A DNA stretch of 64,000 bases from Acanthococcus lagerstroemiae (lineage: Eukaryota > Arthropoda > Insecta > Hemiptera > Eriococcidae): NCBI GenBank assembly GCA_031841125.1, contig CM063106.1:434001-498000 (forward strand), read 5' to 3'. Positions 22,505 to 33,500 of this stretch are shown piece by piece (within the stretch, counting starts at the first letter, position 1; the number at the start of each line of letters is the position of its first letter). Under the pieces are notes generated by a model. The model had not been told where the DNA came from. It saw only the letters and a program-made list of their open reading frames with translations, and did no database searches. Made by a program: the position numbers and the translations under genes.

Positions 22505-23354
22505 TTAATTTACCTGTTTCGGTTCAGGGGGGTGCTGAACGCAAAGAAGCCGCACTTGAGGAGCAATATCATCCCCAATTCGAAGGATACCAAGCTTCAT
22601 TGCCAATACTCGCCCGATAATGGTCTCGAAATCACCGCCATCATCCGCTAAGATGAAAAATTTCCCCTCAACCTTCGCCGTTCTAGACTCAACTCCGACA
22701 AAGACTGCTCGAGAAATGTTCAACGGCGCTTTTACTGCCATAGGGGTACACCGTTGTATCGACAATTGTATCACGAAATTGGACGTTTTGCCGTTTAAGA
22801 TCCGACCACGTCTTCGGATCCATCAAATTCACCTCGGCACCCGAATCGACCATTGGCTTCTTTTTAACCGGACCAAACTTAAGAGAGACGCGATTTGAAT
22901 AGCCATCGTCCGACTGGCTTGCACTAACAGCGAACGCGTTTCCTTCCGCTGAAGACGAACTTGAGAAACTATCTTCTCGCTCTAACGTTCTGACTTTGGC
23001 CATATCCGATTTGGCTGACGATGATTCTCCCGATTTTGACTTATTATCGGAGTTTTCGGACTGTGATTCATCCCAATTTCGTGACCGACATTTGTTCGCA
23101 AAATGCCCCGCTCTCTTACACCGAAAACACGACGCCTTCAACGCTGGACACTTGCTATCGTTACCATCATGACGGGTGCTGTGACAATGAAAACACCGAC
23201 GAAGACCCGAATTTGACAACTGGTGATTGGAGCTATCATTTGACCGGTCCTTTGTTGAAATTCTCGCTACCGACTCAACTACAGACGATGCATCAAGCGA
23301 CTCACCACCCATCGATTTCTTTTGGACGGACACGGATTCTAAGAGTTTTCCCAA
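22505..23354 (-). pseudogene. Gypsy nucleocapsid zinc knuckles and aspartic protease
   Basis: The minus frame has two cysteine-histidine knuckles (CFHCHSTRHDGNDSKCP-like, then CFRCKRAGHFANKC) and, after a serine-rich stretch, the protease active site VDSGAEVNLMD. In the family the knuckles package RNA and the protease cuts the polyprotein. A frameshift near 22780 moves the protease C-terminal part into the 22774-22505 frame. Confidence 0.8.
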
Positions 23355-23369
23355 CTCAATGATCGGCTG

Positions 23370-23849
23370 AAGCTTTTCCAGACGCTGCTTGAGAATTTTC
23401 TATCGATAGTGAGGATTAGACATACTATCAACAATTTGGTCACACATCGCCTCTTCGAGGGAAGCGAATTTGCAGTTTGCCGCTTATTTACGCAATTTAA
23501 TTACAAACTGCTCGATGGAATCTGAACCCTGTTTGATTTGGCAGAACAAATACCGTTCGTAGATTCGATTTAGCGTTGGCTTGAAATGTTTATCAAGCAA
23601 CTCTACGGCGTGCTCGAACGGGTTCTCTGGGGCTTCCTCTCCCGGGTTAAGAGTATAAATCGCTGCAAACATTTCTTGTAACTCACATCCGCCTTTGTGG
23701 AGTAGCATCGTCTTACGCCGTGCTGGGTCTACGATTACCTTCACTGCGAAGTAGTAGAGCAACGCTCTCTTCCACGCAAGCCAATCATTATACGTGGCTA
23801 TCGAACTCGAAGAAATCGACAACGGCTGGATTTTATCTGAGGACGCCAT
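23370..23849 (-). pseudogene. Gypsy Gag N-terminal region
   Basis: The likely start is the ATG at 23849 (MASSDKIQ), since the frame upstream reads through the primer-binding region. The protein has W-rich and helix-rich blocks (NDWLAWKRALLYYF, HAVELLDKHFKPTLN, YERYLFCQIKQGSDSIEQF) that match insect gypsy capsids. A TAA at about 23484 and a TAG near 23400 interrupt the frame; both fit glutamine codons with a C to T change. Confidence 0.75.
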
Positions 23850-23868
23850 TGTATCCTCGTCGCCAAAA

Positions 23869-24039
23869 TGTAGCACGCTTTTATGTGGCCGACAACATTA
23901 AATTATGACTATAAATCAATGCTCAACTCCTTTAATACAATGACATTGCGACACCATGTACATAACTCAAAACATGTGTTGAAGAGCCGCGAGAAAAGAT
24001 AAACAAATAGGCAGGGCTGCCAACTAACTGAATACGACA
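23869..24039 (-). repeat. Gypsy 5' LTR
   Basis: It is 171 bp, TGT...ACA, followed in minus-strand sense by the primer-binding-like TTTTGGCGACGAGG. The TSD ATTCC is at 24040-24044. It would carry the element's promoter. Confidence 0.9.
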
Positions 24040-24044
24040 ATTCC

Positions 24045-25229
24045 GATGTACTCTCATTAACGAAAGTTCTGATCACGTATAACAAAGCCATCTCGGGACA
24101 AGACCGTCTGAAATGGTTACCAGCAGAACTTCATAGTATGAACAAACACAATGTATGGACGATAATACCACGCGAGAAAGGTATGTCAGTTGTACCTGTT
24201 AAGTGGGTATTTGGCATTAAGAAAGATGGTAGACATAAAGCACGATTAGTAGTAGTTGGATGCCGTGATACCGGAAAGTATACACCCGCCGACAAAGCTA
24301 CTCCAACTCCAAGTTCTGACACGATACGATGGCTTCTCGTCCATGTTTCGTACTCCAAAATGAACTTGATTCAACTCGACATCACCACCGCATTTCTTCA
24401 TGCAGACATTGATAGACTGAAATACATTTCAATACCACCTAGTGTTCAAGGAAACAAAAAGAACGAAGTATGTAAACTTAATCGAGCCTTATACGGCTTA
24501 ACGACAGCACCGAAATGCTGGTACCAAACTTTCGACACAAAATTACGATCTTACGGATTTGAAAAAGAAGTATTCGAGAACCATGTCTATATTCCAAAAA
24601 CATCGAATCATTCACAGTCATCGCTTTAGTGTACGTAGACGATGTACTTTTATCATGCGAAAATGATCTCATTCTTACCGAAATAATTACGCAGATTTCT
24701 AAAGACTTTGAAGTCAAGAATCTTGGCTTTCCCAGCAAATTTCTCGGCATTGACATCACGATCGACACGAATAAAGTCATCTCGCTCTCTCAAGAGCAAT
24801 TCCTAGAAAAAGTATTACGAGAATTTAAGATGGAGGATTCCCATCCAGTAAGAAATCCAATGCTTAGAGATAACGACTACTCAAAACTAACCCGAAACCA
24901 AACAAATTTTCCATACAAGAACGTACTTGGAAATTTAATGTGGTTGGCAAATTATACTCGACCAGATATTGCCTACTCAGTCAACTTCCTCGCTCGATTT
25001 CAAGCAAATCCTTCTGAAGAACATTGGATTATGCTGAAAAGAATAATGCGATATCTAAACGGAACCCGAAACTCAGGTTTGACTTTCGACCAAAGATCAT
25101 CAACGATCCTAGATACGTTCGTGGATTCTTCCTTCATGGACGATCCAACAACAAAGAAATCGACCACTGGTTATCTTATTCGATACCGTGGAAACGTTAT
25201 AGCGTGGAAATCGCGCCTACAACGGTCTA
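24045..25229 (+). pseudogene. Copia-1 reverse transcriptase and start of RNase H
   Basis: The frame resumes after the gypsy insertion with HNVWTIIPREKG, VPVKWVFGIKKDG, RLVVVGCRDTG, LIQLDITTAFLHADI and LNRALYGLTTAPKCWYQ. A frameshift at about 24627 leads to VYVDDVLLSCEND with the catalytic YxDD. Then come FLGIDITID, YTRPDIAYSVNFLARF, an RNase H start (VDSSFMDDP, STTGYLIRYRGNVIAWKS) and the MITE at 25230. Some codons near the junctions are lost or shifted. Confidence 0.85.
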
Positions 25230-26068
25230 CTGTGAGTCACAAAAATATTCGGAAATACAGTTTTTTTCGCAATATTGAAAGAAGAATGGGCGGGAAAAAT
25301 CTGAAAAAGTTGTATGTGGCAGAAGGTAGAGTAGGGAGTCTTGGAGCACCAATTTTTTTTTTTGGAGAAGTACCAAAAATTATGCACAGAAAAAGAAAAA
25401 CATGAAATATGTAGCCACATTAATATTCGAACACCGTGTATTTTTTCCATAAGAAATCCGACTTGATCTTACATTTTCCTGAGTAAGATTCTAGAAAATG
25501 TTCCTTTGATGATCAAAAGTTGATACCTGAATAATTGAAGTATTGCAGATTATGAGTTAGGTAATTACGACATCGTAGCATGACTGAATGCGAAGTTAGG
25601 TATGGGTTGAAAAAATATGCAACAAGAAAACTTCCTGCGTCCGCCCATTATAATAAGCATGCAACCCAAAAGAAACAAAATATAGTTATGACCCGTTTCT
25701 AACTCAACCAGTACAGGAGCGATGATGATGTGGGTTAAAATTTCGTATTCTGTAAAGCTTCTAGTTTACACAAATCACTTGTGATCATCAAAGGAACATT
25801 TTCTAGAATCTTACTCAGGAAAATGTAAGATCAAGTCGGATTTCTTATGGAAAAAATACACGGTGTCCGAATATTAATGTGGCTACATATTTCGTGTTTT
25901 TCTTTTTCTGTGCATAATTTTTGGTACTTCTCCAAAAAAAAAAATTGGTGCTCCAAGACTCCCTACTCTACCTTCTGCCACATACAACTTTTTCGGATTT
26001 TTTCCGCCCATTCTTCTTTCAATATTGCGAAAAAAAACTGTATTTCCGAATATTTTTGTGACTCACAG
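25230..26068. mobile_element. Tc1/mariner-type MITE, 839 bp, with about 290 bp inverted repeats
   Basis: CTGTGAGTCACAAAAATATT starts the left arm at 25230 and its complement ends the right arm at 26068. A TA lies on each side (25228-25229, 26069-26070), and removing the element with one TA restores the Copia-1 frame. The arms are nearly identical over about 290 bases (to about 25519 and from about 25788). The middle has no coding capacity. The similar 77- and 88-codon frames in the two arms are mirror images and not genes. A worn relative lies at 38510-38875. Confidence 0.85.
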
Positions 26069-26070
26069 TA

Positions 26071-26393
26071 TGTCTATGTCGACTACTCACGCAGAGTATA
26101 TCGCAATATGTGATACTTCAACGAACCTGTTATTTCTTGCAAATCTTATAAACGAAACGCTAAATGTACCGACAATATTTCCGATTCCTCTTCACGAGGA
26201 CAACTCTGCGTGTGTCACAGTTTGTGAAAAGACCATCTCACGCACCCGATTAAATTATCTCGACAAACCCTATCTCCTAGTCAGAGAACTTTTCGAACAA
26301 AATAAACTGAAACCCGTAAAAGTAACCTCAACAGAACAGATCGCAGACATATTCACGAAGCCTCTTACAGGTGATCAATTTAAATATTTATAA
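26071..26393 (+). pseudogene. Copia-1 RNase H C-terminal part
   Basis: After the TA junction the frame gives STTHAEYIAICDTSTNLLFL, HEDNSACV, LDKPYLLVRELFEQN and TEQIADIFTKPL, and ends at TAA 26391-26393. These are the usual last blocks of copia RNase H. Confidence 0.85.
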
Positions 26394-26454
26394 TCTAAAC
26401 TGATAACACAAATCAAGAAGTAGTAACAATAACAATAAGCCAGAAGCCACTGGA

Positions 26455-26498
26455 GGACCGGAGGGAATTAGAAGGGCAATTCTTTTCCCGGAGCGTCC
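26455..26498 (+). other. Structured hairpin motif, copy 1
   Basis: GGAC and GTCC close a stem around CGGAGGGAA...TTCCCGGAGC. The inner stem GGGAA/TTCCC encloses a further GAATT/AATTC pair. It shares the core ACCGGAGGGA...TCCCGKAGCGT with copies 2 and 3, but its outer stem bases differ and compensate. Confidence 0.65.
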
Positions 26499-26527
26499 CA
26501 ACACAGAAAGACAGCACATGACCGCTT

Positions 26528-26560
26528 TAGACCGGAGGGAAGTTTTTCCCGTAGCGTCTA
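26528..26560 (+). other. Structured hairpin motif, copy 2
   Basis: TAGAC pairs with GTCTA around CGGAGGGAA, a two-base loop region and TTCCCGTAGC. This is the most compact copy, with GGGAA/TTCCC as inner stem. It lies 30 bases after copy 1, downstream of the Copia-1 stop. Confidence 0.65.
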
Positions 26561-26955
26561 TTGATGAAATAATAACTTTGTACATACATATGAAATACAG
26601 TAGAATTACAAATATATTATACTAATTAGCTGCTAAGTTAGAATTAGATATCCCAAATCCCCTCCCTAGATATTAAGTAACACTACTAGTAGCTTGTACA
26701 CTTTAGAATACTGTATAATATGATAATTTGATGAAAAAGAAAAAAAAAGAACATTAACCGATATTACAGCTGTCAAACGATAAGATTGAAGATTTATTTA
26801 AGGAGGCACGCTTGATAGGTATACTGAAGTTGCCATCAGCACAAACTTCGCGTTTGCTGCCCCATTGGAGATATGTATGATTCATACCCTATCTCACCCT
26901 GGCTTACTACATTCGAAAAATAAAGGAAGCTAATGAAAAGATTTCTATACTGTCA

Positions 26956-27001
26956 TTAACCGGAGGGATTCGGGATTCTGCTCTCATTCCCGTAGCGTTA
27001 A
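26956..27001 (+). other. Structured hairpin motif, copy 3
   Basis: TTAAC pairs with GTTAA around CGGAGGGATTC...ATTCCCGTAGC. The core is the same as in copies 1 and 2, but the closing stem is different. It lies about 400 bases further right, between Copia-1 and Copia-2. Confidence 0.65.
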
Positions 27002-27370
27002 CCAGCTAGAAAATTACACGACCAATGACCAAGATACAAAATAAGATCAATCTTGTCGGCGTGGGAGGGGGTGTTGAGGTTAGCACCTCTCATCTCCCAC
27101 ACGCCTCCGCCTTTAGACCGATCTAACGATCTAGCGCGACAGCTACCCTGACAGAGCTCACCAGGTTACCGGGCGAATGAATCTTCACGACCCCTTAGTC
27201 ACAGCTAAGACGGCGGATAGATTCATGCTTCGGTAAAGTGCGCGTCCTACGTTGCTACATACGTTTTACTGCAACAAAATACTTCGAATGGTCAAAATGA
27301 GGCGAATGTAAGCGCCGGTGAACGGGGAACCACAGAGAATACGAAAGATAGCAAAAGTAGCAATGATAGC

Positions 27371-27676
27371 GTGAAGACTAGCATCAAAAGTGGAAGGACA
27401 AAAAGAGATGAAATGATTATCCGAAGAGAAAGAATCATCAGGACAGACATCATGGTTACCATCATGCAGCACCTGGACGAAATAGAACAAAAATGGAAGA
27501 ACGAAATGCAACAGACCGTTGAGAAATTTACAAGTATGTTAAATGCTATTTCGCTTATTGAAAGTGTAGAAGGTATCGAAAAATTGGCAACTGAAAGTCT
27601 AAAGTCAGTAATGAAGAGGAAGAAAGTGAAACGACACAAAGATTTTCGAAGGGTGAAACAGAACGATAAAGAATGA
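27371..27676 (+). CDS. Copia-2 upstream ORF, helical, overlapping gag by ATGA
   Basis: A frame open from about 27240 and continuous from GTG 27371 gives at least 101 codons: a basic N-terminus, a helical middle (MQHLDEIEQKWKNEMQQTVEKFTSM) and a lysine-rich end. Its stop overlaps the gag start as ATGA (27673-27676). It has no ATG near its start, so it may be a leader read by a non-standard start or simply open by chance. I do not recognise a family. Confidence 0.4.
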   Translation: MKTSIKSGRTKRDEMIIRRERIIRTDIMVTIMQHLDEIEQKWKNEMQQTVEKFTSMLNAISLIESVEGIEKLATESLKSVMKRKKVKRHKDFRRVKQNDKE

Positions 27677-28593
27677 ACGTGGTGAAAGTGAAATTCAATA
27701 AAATAGACACATTGACAAAAGAAGCAGATTTTACTCTGTGGAAAGATAAAGTAAAGAATGAATGTAACGCAAACGGATGCTTGTTTATTATTGACAAGAA
27801 TATGACACCAAGACAGCGAATGAGCGAAAGAGAGAGAGAAAATCTAAATGTGAAGGTGAGAAACTTCATCATTCAACACTTGGATGGATTTTATCACCGT
27901 CAAGTTATGAATATTGAAAGCGCGCAAGAGGTAATGGATAAACTTCAATTATTGGCGCAGCCCTTAACCAGAGCGACTGAATACTCTTTGCAAAGGCAGT
28001 TCGGCGACCTCAACTATAAAGCAAAAGATGAGTCAGCGACAAACTTCATTGCTCAATTCGATGATTTGGTGGAGAAATTACAAAGATGTCCAAACATAAA
28101 CATGAGCAAAAGTGAGCAGAAACAGGGATTCCTGATGGCGATAGAAAGTGAATGCCCGAACATATTCACTAGAGACATAACTAGCGAAAAGGGCTTAACG
28201 TTGAACAAATTGAAAGCCCTAATGATTGAGGAAGAGCAGAGAGTGAAGGAAATTCGTCGCAGAGAAGAGGCCAAGGATTCCGTAGCAATGTTTACCAAAG
28301 GAAAGGTGAACCAGCCGCGTGAAGAAGTTACTTGTTACAAATGTGGCAAATATGGCCACAAGGCGAATGTGTGTGAAGCGCCAAATGGAGCATTGTGGTG
28401 CTATAACTGCCGCTGGTATACAAACAATCATATTTCATGGACATGCCCAGTACAGCGGAGCAATGCAGGTAGAGGTTGCGGACTAATAGTGGGTGTGGTA
28501 GAGAAAGATAGAAGAGTGGATAGGCGAGCAAATGTACCCAAGGCGAATGTACAAGAAAAACAAATGAGTGAAAGTAGTCCGCAGCCAACCTAG
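27673..28593 (+). CDS. Copia-2 Gag (UBN2-type) with zinc knuckle
   Basis: ATG 27673 opens 306 codons. Residues of about 1-200 carry the copia Gag helical region (DFTLWKDKVKNECNANGC, RNFIIQHLDGFYHRQVMN, ATNFIAQFDDLVEKLQ). At about residue 217 is a CCHC knuckle (CYKCGKYGHKANVCE), followed by a second cysteine cluster (WCYNCRWYTNNHISWTC). It would form the particle and bind the RNA. The frame itself is intact. After its stop, small frameshifts around 28594-28790 separate it from the protease. Confidence 0.8.
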   Translation: MNVVKVKFNKIDTLTKEADFTLWKDKVKNECNANGCLFIIDKNMTPRQRMSERERENLNVKVRNFIIQHLDGFYHRQVMNIESAQEVMDKLQLLAQPLTRATEYSLQRQFGDLNYKAKDESATNFIAQFDDLVEKLQRCPNINMSKSEQKQGFLMAIESECPNIFTRDITSEKGLTLNKLKALMIEEEQRVKEIRRREEAKDSVAMFTKGKVNQPREEVTCYKCGKYGHKANVCEAPNGALWCYNCRWYTNNHISWTCPVQRSNAGRGCGLIVGVVEKDRRVDRRANVPKANVQEKQMSESSPQPT

Positions 28594-28789
28594 AGGATTC
28601 AGCGAAGGACCCTGTGAAAGATACCTCTGAGGAAGGCAGAACACCTGGCAGAGCGACGTGTCCAAAAAGGTAGAGCACAACTTGTGATCTTTGATGGCGA
28701 CAATGAAGATGATATTGTAATGGTAGATGAGAATGATTTGTCCAGTGACAAAGAGAATTTCATCATGTACGCCGATCAGCAAATCCAGT

Positions 28790-29104
28790 GACGATATTGA
28801 AGACAGTGGACCAAAGACCTTCTACAGTAAATATGAAAGTAAGTATGTTGACTCCATTAGTCTAATAATTGATACGGGGGCCACAGAACACATGGTCAAT
28901 AATGAAAAACAATTTGTAAACTTACAAAAGTTAGAGAAAACCAAAGTTATAGTCTGTGCCAACAAGAACAGACAGGCAAATTTAATGATTGAATATTGTG
29001 GAGATATTGTCATTAAGGATGATAATGAGAAGATAGGTAGTTTGAAAGATGTCCTCTATACTCCCCACCTGACTGAAAACTTATTCTCTCTCAGAAAATT
29101 GTGA
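28790..29104 (+). pseudogene. Copia-2 protease
   Basis: The active site reads LIIDTGATEHM (aspartate, threonine, glycine). IVIKDDNEKIGSLKDVLYTP and LTENLFSLRKL follow, as in copia proteases. A TGA at 29102-29104 ends the frame; reading continues in phase in the pre-integrase segment. Confidence 0.75.
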
Positions 29105-29113
29105 AAGACGGGA

Positions 29114-30597
29114 TTGGTGACTGAGATAGATGACAACAGAGTTTTGATTAAAGATGGTAAAACAAACGAGCAAATGAAATCTGGTGAATATAAAGGGAAG
29201 TTCTGGTGGCTAACATTTCCACTTCCACTGGCGAATGCAAGTAGAGAAGTTCAGTTGAAAGTAATGCGAGACTTGAACTTGATTGAAAGGAACTGTGAGC
29301 GGTCCAGGAAAAGATGCGCGAACTTGACAAATGAAGAGAAAGGAGGGAGTACAAAGAAGGTGAAAGTAACAGATAAGTTGAAAACAGACATGACTGGAGA
29401 AAGCGAAATGAAAGAAAGTGACCTAATTGCTATTGTTAAAGCTAGAGTTAGATGTTTGCGTGAATGTGAAGGACTATTCTGGCACTTGAGACTGAATTAT
29501 GCATCCAAGGGATACCTTCAAATAGCGGCGAAAGTAATACCAGCAATGAGGAATGTGAGAATAACTCCTGAAATATTTGACTGTGAGGCATGTAAATTAG
29601 CGAAAGCAAAACGGAAGCCATGTTTGAAAGAGCGAACGCGTGCTGAGAGACCACTATAGAGAATACACTCGGATTTGATGGGACCAATTAAACCTTGTTC
29701 CTACCAGACAGGTGCACGCTTCATAGTTACTTTCACTGATGACTATTCTAGATTCACTATGGCATTTGCCATGAGCGATAAAACCCAAGTGCATGTGGCT
29801 ATGTCAAACTTCATAGATGAAGTGCGTCATCTACTAGGAACAGCGAATGAAATTATTGAATTAAGGACAGACTGTGGCACTGAGTACACAACTCATAATT
29901 TATGAAAGCTGTTGGCGAAAGAAAATATCTTATTGCGACAAAATATTCCCTACACCCCACAACACAATGGATGCAGTGAACGGATAAACTTAGAAATTGA
30001 AGAGAAGGTGAGAGCAAATTTGATCAGTGCTAAAATGCCAAATTATTATTGGGCGCATGCTTTGAGGTATGTCCTGCATGTTCACAACAGGACCCCAAAT
30101 AGAGCAAATGATTTTCAAACTCCTTATGAAAGGCTTACTGGAAGAATTCCAGAAGTCAAATACATCCGAAGGTTCGGATGTCTAGCCTATGTATTGAATC
30201 AGAAAGCGAAGGATGAATCAAAATTCTTGGATGCCAAAGATAGGACCCTAATTAGGTCAAAGAACGTAGACTTTGTTGAATCGAATGTACATGGAGACTA
30301 TTTTGGCCCTGATTCCCACTTGCCTATTGATGAACTAATTTTTGAAAGGGTTGACAAAATCAAAGAAACAAGCGAATGTAAAGACACTACTCTTGAAACA
30401 AAAGATGAACTTGAGGGTAAATCTGAAGCAAATGACCCAGAAAATCATATTGAGATGAATCAAGATGAAACAACTCTAGAAGAGAACCCCCTGGGTGAAT
30501 TTATAGGAAAGGATGATGAGTTTGAGTACTATCAGAGGAGGTTGATGTTGATGAAAGTGCGAATGTTATTTGCGAAAGTACAAATACAGTTAGGGTA
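29114..30597 (+). pseudogene. Copia-2 pre-integrase and integrase with two in-frame stops
   Basis: Zinc-binding residues appear as LFWHLRLNYAS and FDCEACKLAKAKRKP. TAG at 29657-29659 precedes the integrase core (HSDLMGPIKPC, VTFTDDYSRF, RTDCGTEYTT). TGA at 29903-29905 interrupts it before NIPYTPQHNGCSERIN, which carries the glutamate region. The C-terminal part (YWAHALRYVLHVHNRTPN, TPYERLTGRIPEVKYIRRFG) and an acidic linker run until the pogo element starts at 30598. Confidence 0.8.
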
Positions 30598-33500
30598 CTG
30601 TGGGGTAAAAACCGGACAGCAAAAATCCTGGGGTAAAACCCGGACACATCTATTCAGCGCGTGCATGAGCACATGACAGCATGCAGAGCACAGATTGCAT
30701 TCGTGAACGATGTAAAACCACCCACAGAAGTACCCTGAACCTAACCATGATCAACAGATGAGTCAGGGTTGTCAAAAGAGGAAAATTAAAAAATTTAAGA
30801 TTTTGTAAAAAGACAAACATTGAATTTACTCATTACTTCAATATGCAATAAAAGGTGAAGAAATGTATGTTGGGAGGAAGTAAAAACATTTGTGAACAGC
30901 TTAAGGTGTGTTCTTTACAAAACTGTAAACATAAATTTCCTAGTGAGAAGAGTATAGGAGAAAAACAATGTTAAAATGATGGGGTAATGTTCGGACACGG
31001 AGGTGGGGTAAAGACCGGACATTCTTATCAGTCATAGAACGACGTTGATTAGAAAATATAAGCAGATCAGCAGTGTTCTCGAGTAAAACTAAGGTAGGCC
31101 GCGATTTGATATTTAAGCAGGACACGTTTCGGCGTTTCGAACTTTGTATACGGTGTTAATTAAACCAGTTGATGAACTTGATAGAAACGTTTTTCATTGC
31201 GTGTATAGTCGCTTTCAGAAATTTTCGTCACGTATTTAAAACTAATGTGTTTCATTTCGTATCAGTGAAGAAGTTCTATAGCAAAGTCTTGTAAGTAAGC
31301 CCAGCTATCAGATATGGTTCGTAAATATTAAAAAAAAATGTGTTAAGTATGGAGAGGACGTATTAAAAGCAGCCTGTCAGGCAGTTGTAAATGATGGTCT
31401 GTCGTTGAGAGAAGCAGAAAAGATTTATATAACACCAAGATCCACAATATCTGACCGACTATGCCAAGGGGATGAAGAACCTGTACTACCAAGAGGAAGA
31501 AGAAATGTATTTTCAGCTGAAACTGAAAAGCAATTGGCTACTTGCCTTAACACCATGGCCAAATGGGGATTTTCATTAGGAAAGAAGGCAGTTCTCGGGA
31601 TTGTTCAGGAGTACGTTCAACGCAATAAAATACCTACACCATTTACGAATGATCGCCCCGGAGTTGATTGGTTCAGAAGTTTTATGAAGAGAAATAAGTT
31701 AAAGTTGAAGAAAGTAGAACAACTGGAATCTTCTCGCCGAGCAAACACATCCAACCCGTTCTTAATATACGGCTTTTATGACCTCCTAGAAGAGACAATG
31801 CGTGAACTGGATATTTTCGATAAACCTGGGCACATCTACAATGTAGATGAATCCGGGTTTTTGTATGATCCCAAAAGGCAGAAAGGGGTTGTACATGAGT
31901 CCACATCTGCTCACCGGACAATAATGGGGTCTGGTAAAGATACCACGACCGTTTGTGCATGTGTATCTGCGCTTGGGAAGTATTTGCCTCCCCTAATTAT
32001 TTTTGAAGGAAAGTCATTCTGGTCCAGTTGGGCACCTGAAGGTGACGAAATGGCGTTATATGCTTACGCTGATAACGGGTACATGACCTGTGACATATTT
32101 TATGCCTACGTATAAAAGTTGGCTACCCTCATTGTCGAACGTCCACTGTTGCTTCTCTTAGATGGACTTCTGTCCCATGTAGATATACGAACTCTAGAGT
32201 TTGCTCTCCAAGAAGGCATTACTATTTTGAAACTCCCTTCACATACTACAGATGTGTTACAACCATTGGATAAAACTTGCTTTTATGCTCTGAAGACTGA
32301 CTGGGATAATACACAGACAGAGTTTCAAATGAAGAATCACAGAAAAATGACAAAAATGGAATTTGTGTCAGAGATGGTTGCCTTATTTGAACGAGCGAAT
32401 AGACAGCATCCGGTCAATGGTTTTCGGTCAGCCGGCATTTACCCCTTTAATCAAGGACAATATCCAGTTAAACGCTTGAACCCAATCAAATTGGCAAAAT
32501 ATAATGAACAGAAGTGTCTGCAGCTTCAAGCAGTGGATACAGCTGTGGCTGATGGCTCAAATCCTACACCGGGTACCAGCTGTGGAGGACCACATACAAG
32601 CACTCCATGTGCGACAGTCAATAATTCTATCAGTTCTACAAGCGGTGATTCATCAAATCCTCCCATTTGGAGCCCGTCTACTTTCTCATTTGAAGAAGCA
32701 CTGCTAGCAAAACTTGGTAGGACCGAAGCACCGCGGCCACAACGTCGCAAAATTGATTGCTCAGCGAGAGTGGTAACGTCAACAGAATTCCTGGAAGAAG
32801 TGAGGAATAAGAACGCAGTGGCTGAAGCCAAAAAGACTAACCTGAAACAGAGAGGACGAAAACGAAAGGCTCAGGTAAACTATTGCAATCTTTTAAAGGA
32901 AATTTCTTTTTTTTTTGTGCCTTTTATCAAGTTGACACATTTTTACAGGCCTCAGATGACATGAATATTGACATACTCGCAGAAGAAAATGTGGACAACC
33001 CGGGTGATTCAGACACGCAAGCCGCTCCTATAGATCAAACTCCGGTGGCAGTGGTCCCTGATAATACTGAGGTAAAATTTTTGTACACAGGTTAGGTGGT
33101 CTATTTCCTTCACTGCGTTTTTATCCATACCTATTTAGCTAACCTACAAGATTTGTTTGTCAATTTCAGGCTTCTAGTAGCCCAGGTACAACTGCAAGTG
33201 AGGTTCAATGTGGAGAGGAGGAAGAGCCGCAATCTGCAATCAGTTCACTGCAGACAAATGTGTTTGTCTCAGTAGCAGGATATGGTGAACAGAATTTTGT
33301 CGGTCAAGTACAGCGGATCGACATTGAGACTAGTGACATGGATGTGAAATTTATGCGACCATACTTGAATCGGGCCAACGAGTATATTTTCCCGAATGTC
33401 GACGATTATGATTATATCAGTACCCAAAACATTTGCGAAGTGTTGCTGCAACCTACAGTTCATCGCAGCCGCTATATTTTTTCCTTCTAGGCTAATTTTT

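Larger units (their letters stand above)
19496..24039 (-). mobile_element. Ty3/gypsy-type LTR retrotransposon, 4.5 kb, inside Copia-1
   Basis: Two 171 bp LTRs (19496-19666 and 23869-24039) start TGT and end ACA. The 5 bp duplication ATTCC flanks the whole element (19491-19495 and 24040-24044). In minus-strand sense, a primer-binding-like TTTTGGCGACGAGGATAC follows the 5' LTR at 23868 downward, and a purine-rich GGGAGGAGT precedes the 3' LTR. Gag, protease, reverse transcriptase, RNase H and integrase lie in that order, the gypsy order. I see no envelope gene. I count five differences between the LTRs, so it is fairly young but already broken. Confidence 0.9.
3229..26393 (+). mobile_element. 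Copia-1: Ty1/copia retrotransposon, 5'-truncated and split by three insertions
   Basis: Four blocks in copia order lie on the plus strand: pre-integrase and integrase core (3229-3823), integrase end and linker (18737-19495), reverse transcriptase (24045-25229) and RNase H end (26071-26393). Removing the CACTA-like element (3824-18734), the gypsy element (19496-24039) and the MITE (25230-26068), each with one TSD copy, brings the coding blocks back together. At the CACTA and MITE junctions the frame is kept. No gag or protease is seen upstream; the 5' end abuts the tandem repeats, so the element is truncated. I could not delimit LTRs. A few frameshifts (about 19330, about 24627) mark it as dead. 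Confidence 0.85.
26394..27235. other. Copia-1 3' region and junction to Copia-2
   Basis: This should contain the 3' LTR of Copia-1 and the 5' LTR and primer site of Copia-2, but I found no matching partner sequence in the window and cannot delimit either. A purine run (AAAAAGAAAAAAAAAGAA, about 26733-26751) could be a polypurine tract. The three hairpin motifs lie here. Confidence 0.4.

Noticed and set aside
25217..26113. Two similar frames (77 codons minus, 88 codons plus) that look like a duplicated gene
   Set aside because: They are mirror images in the two arms of one MITE, so the similarity follows from the inverted repeat; no domain is present.
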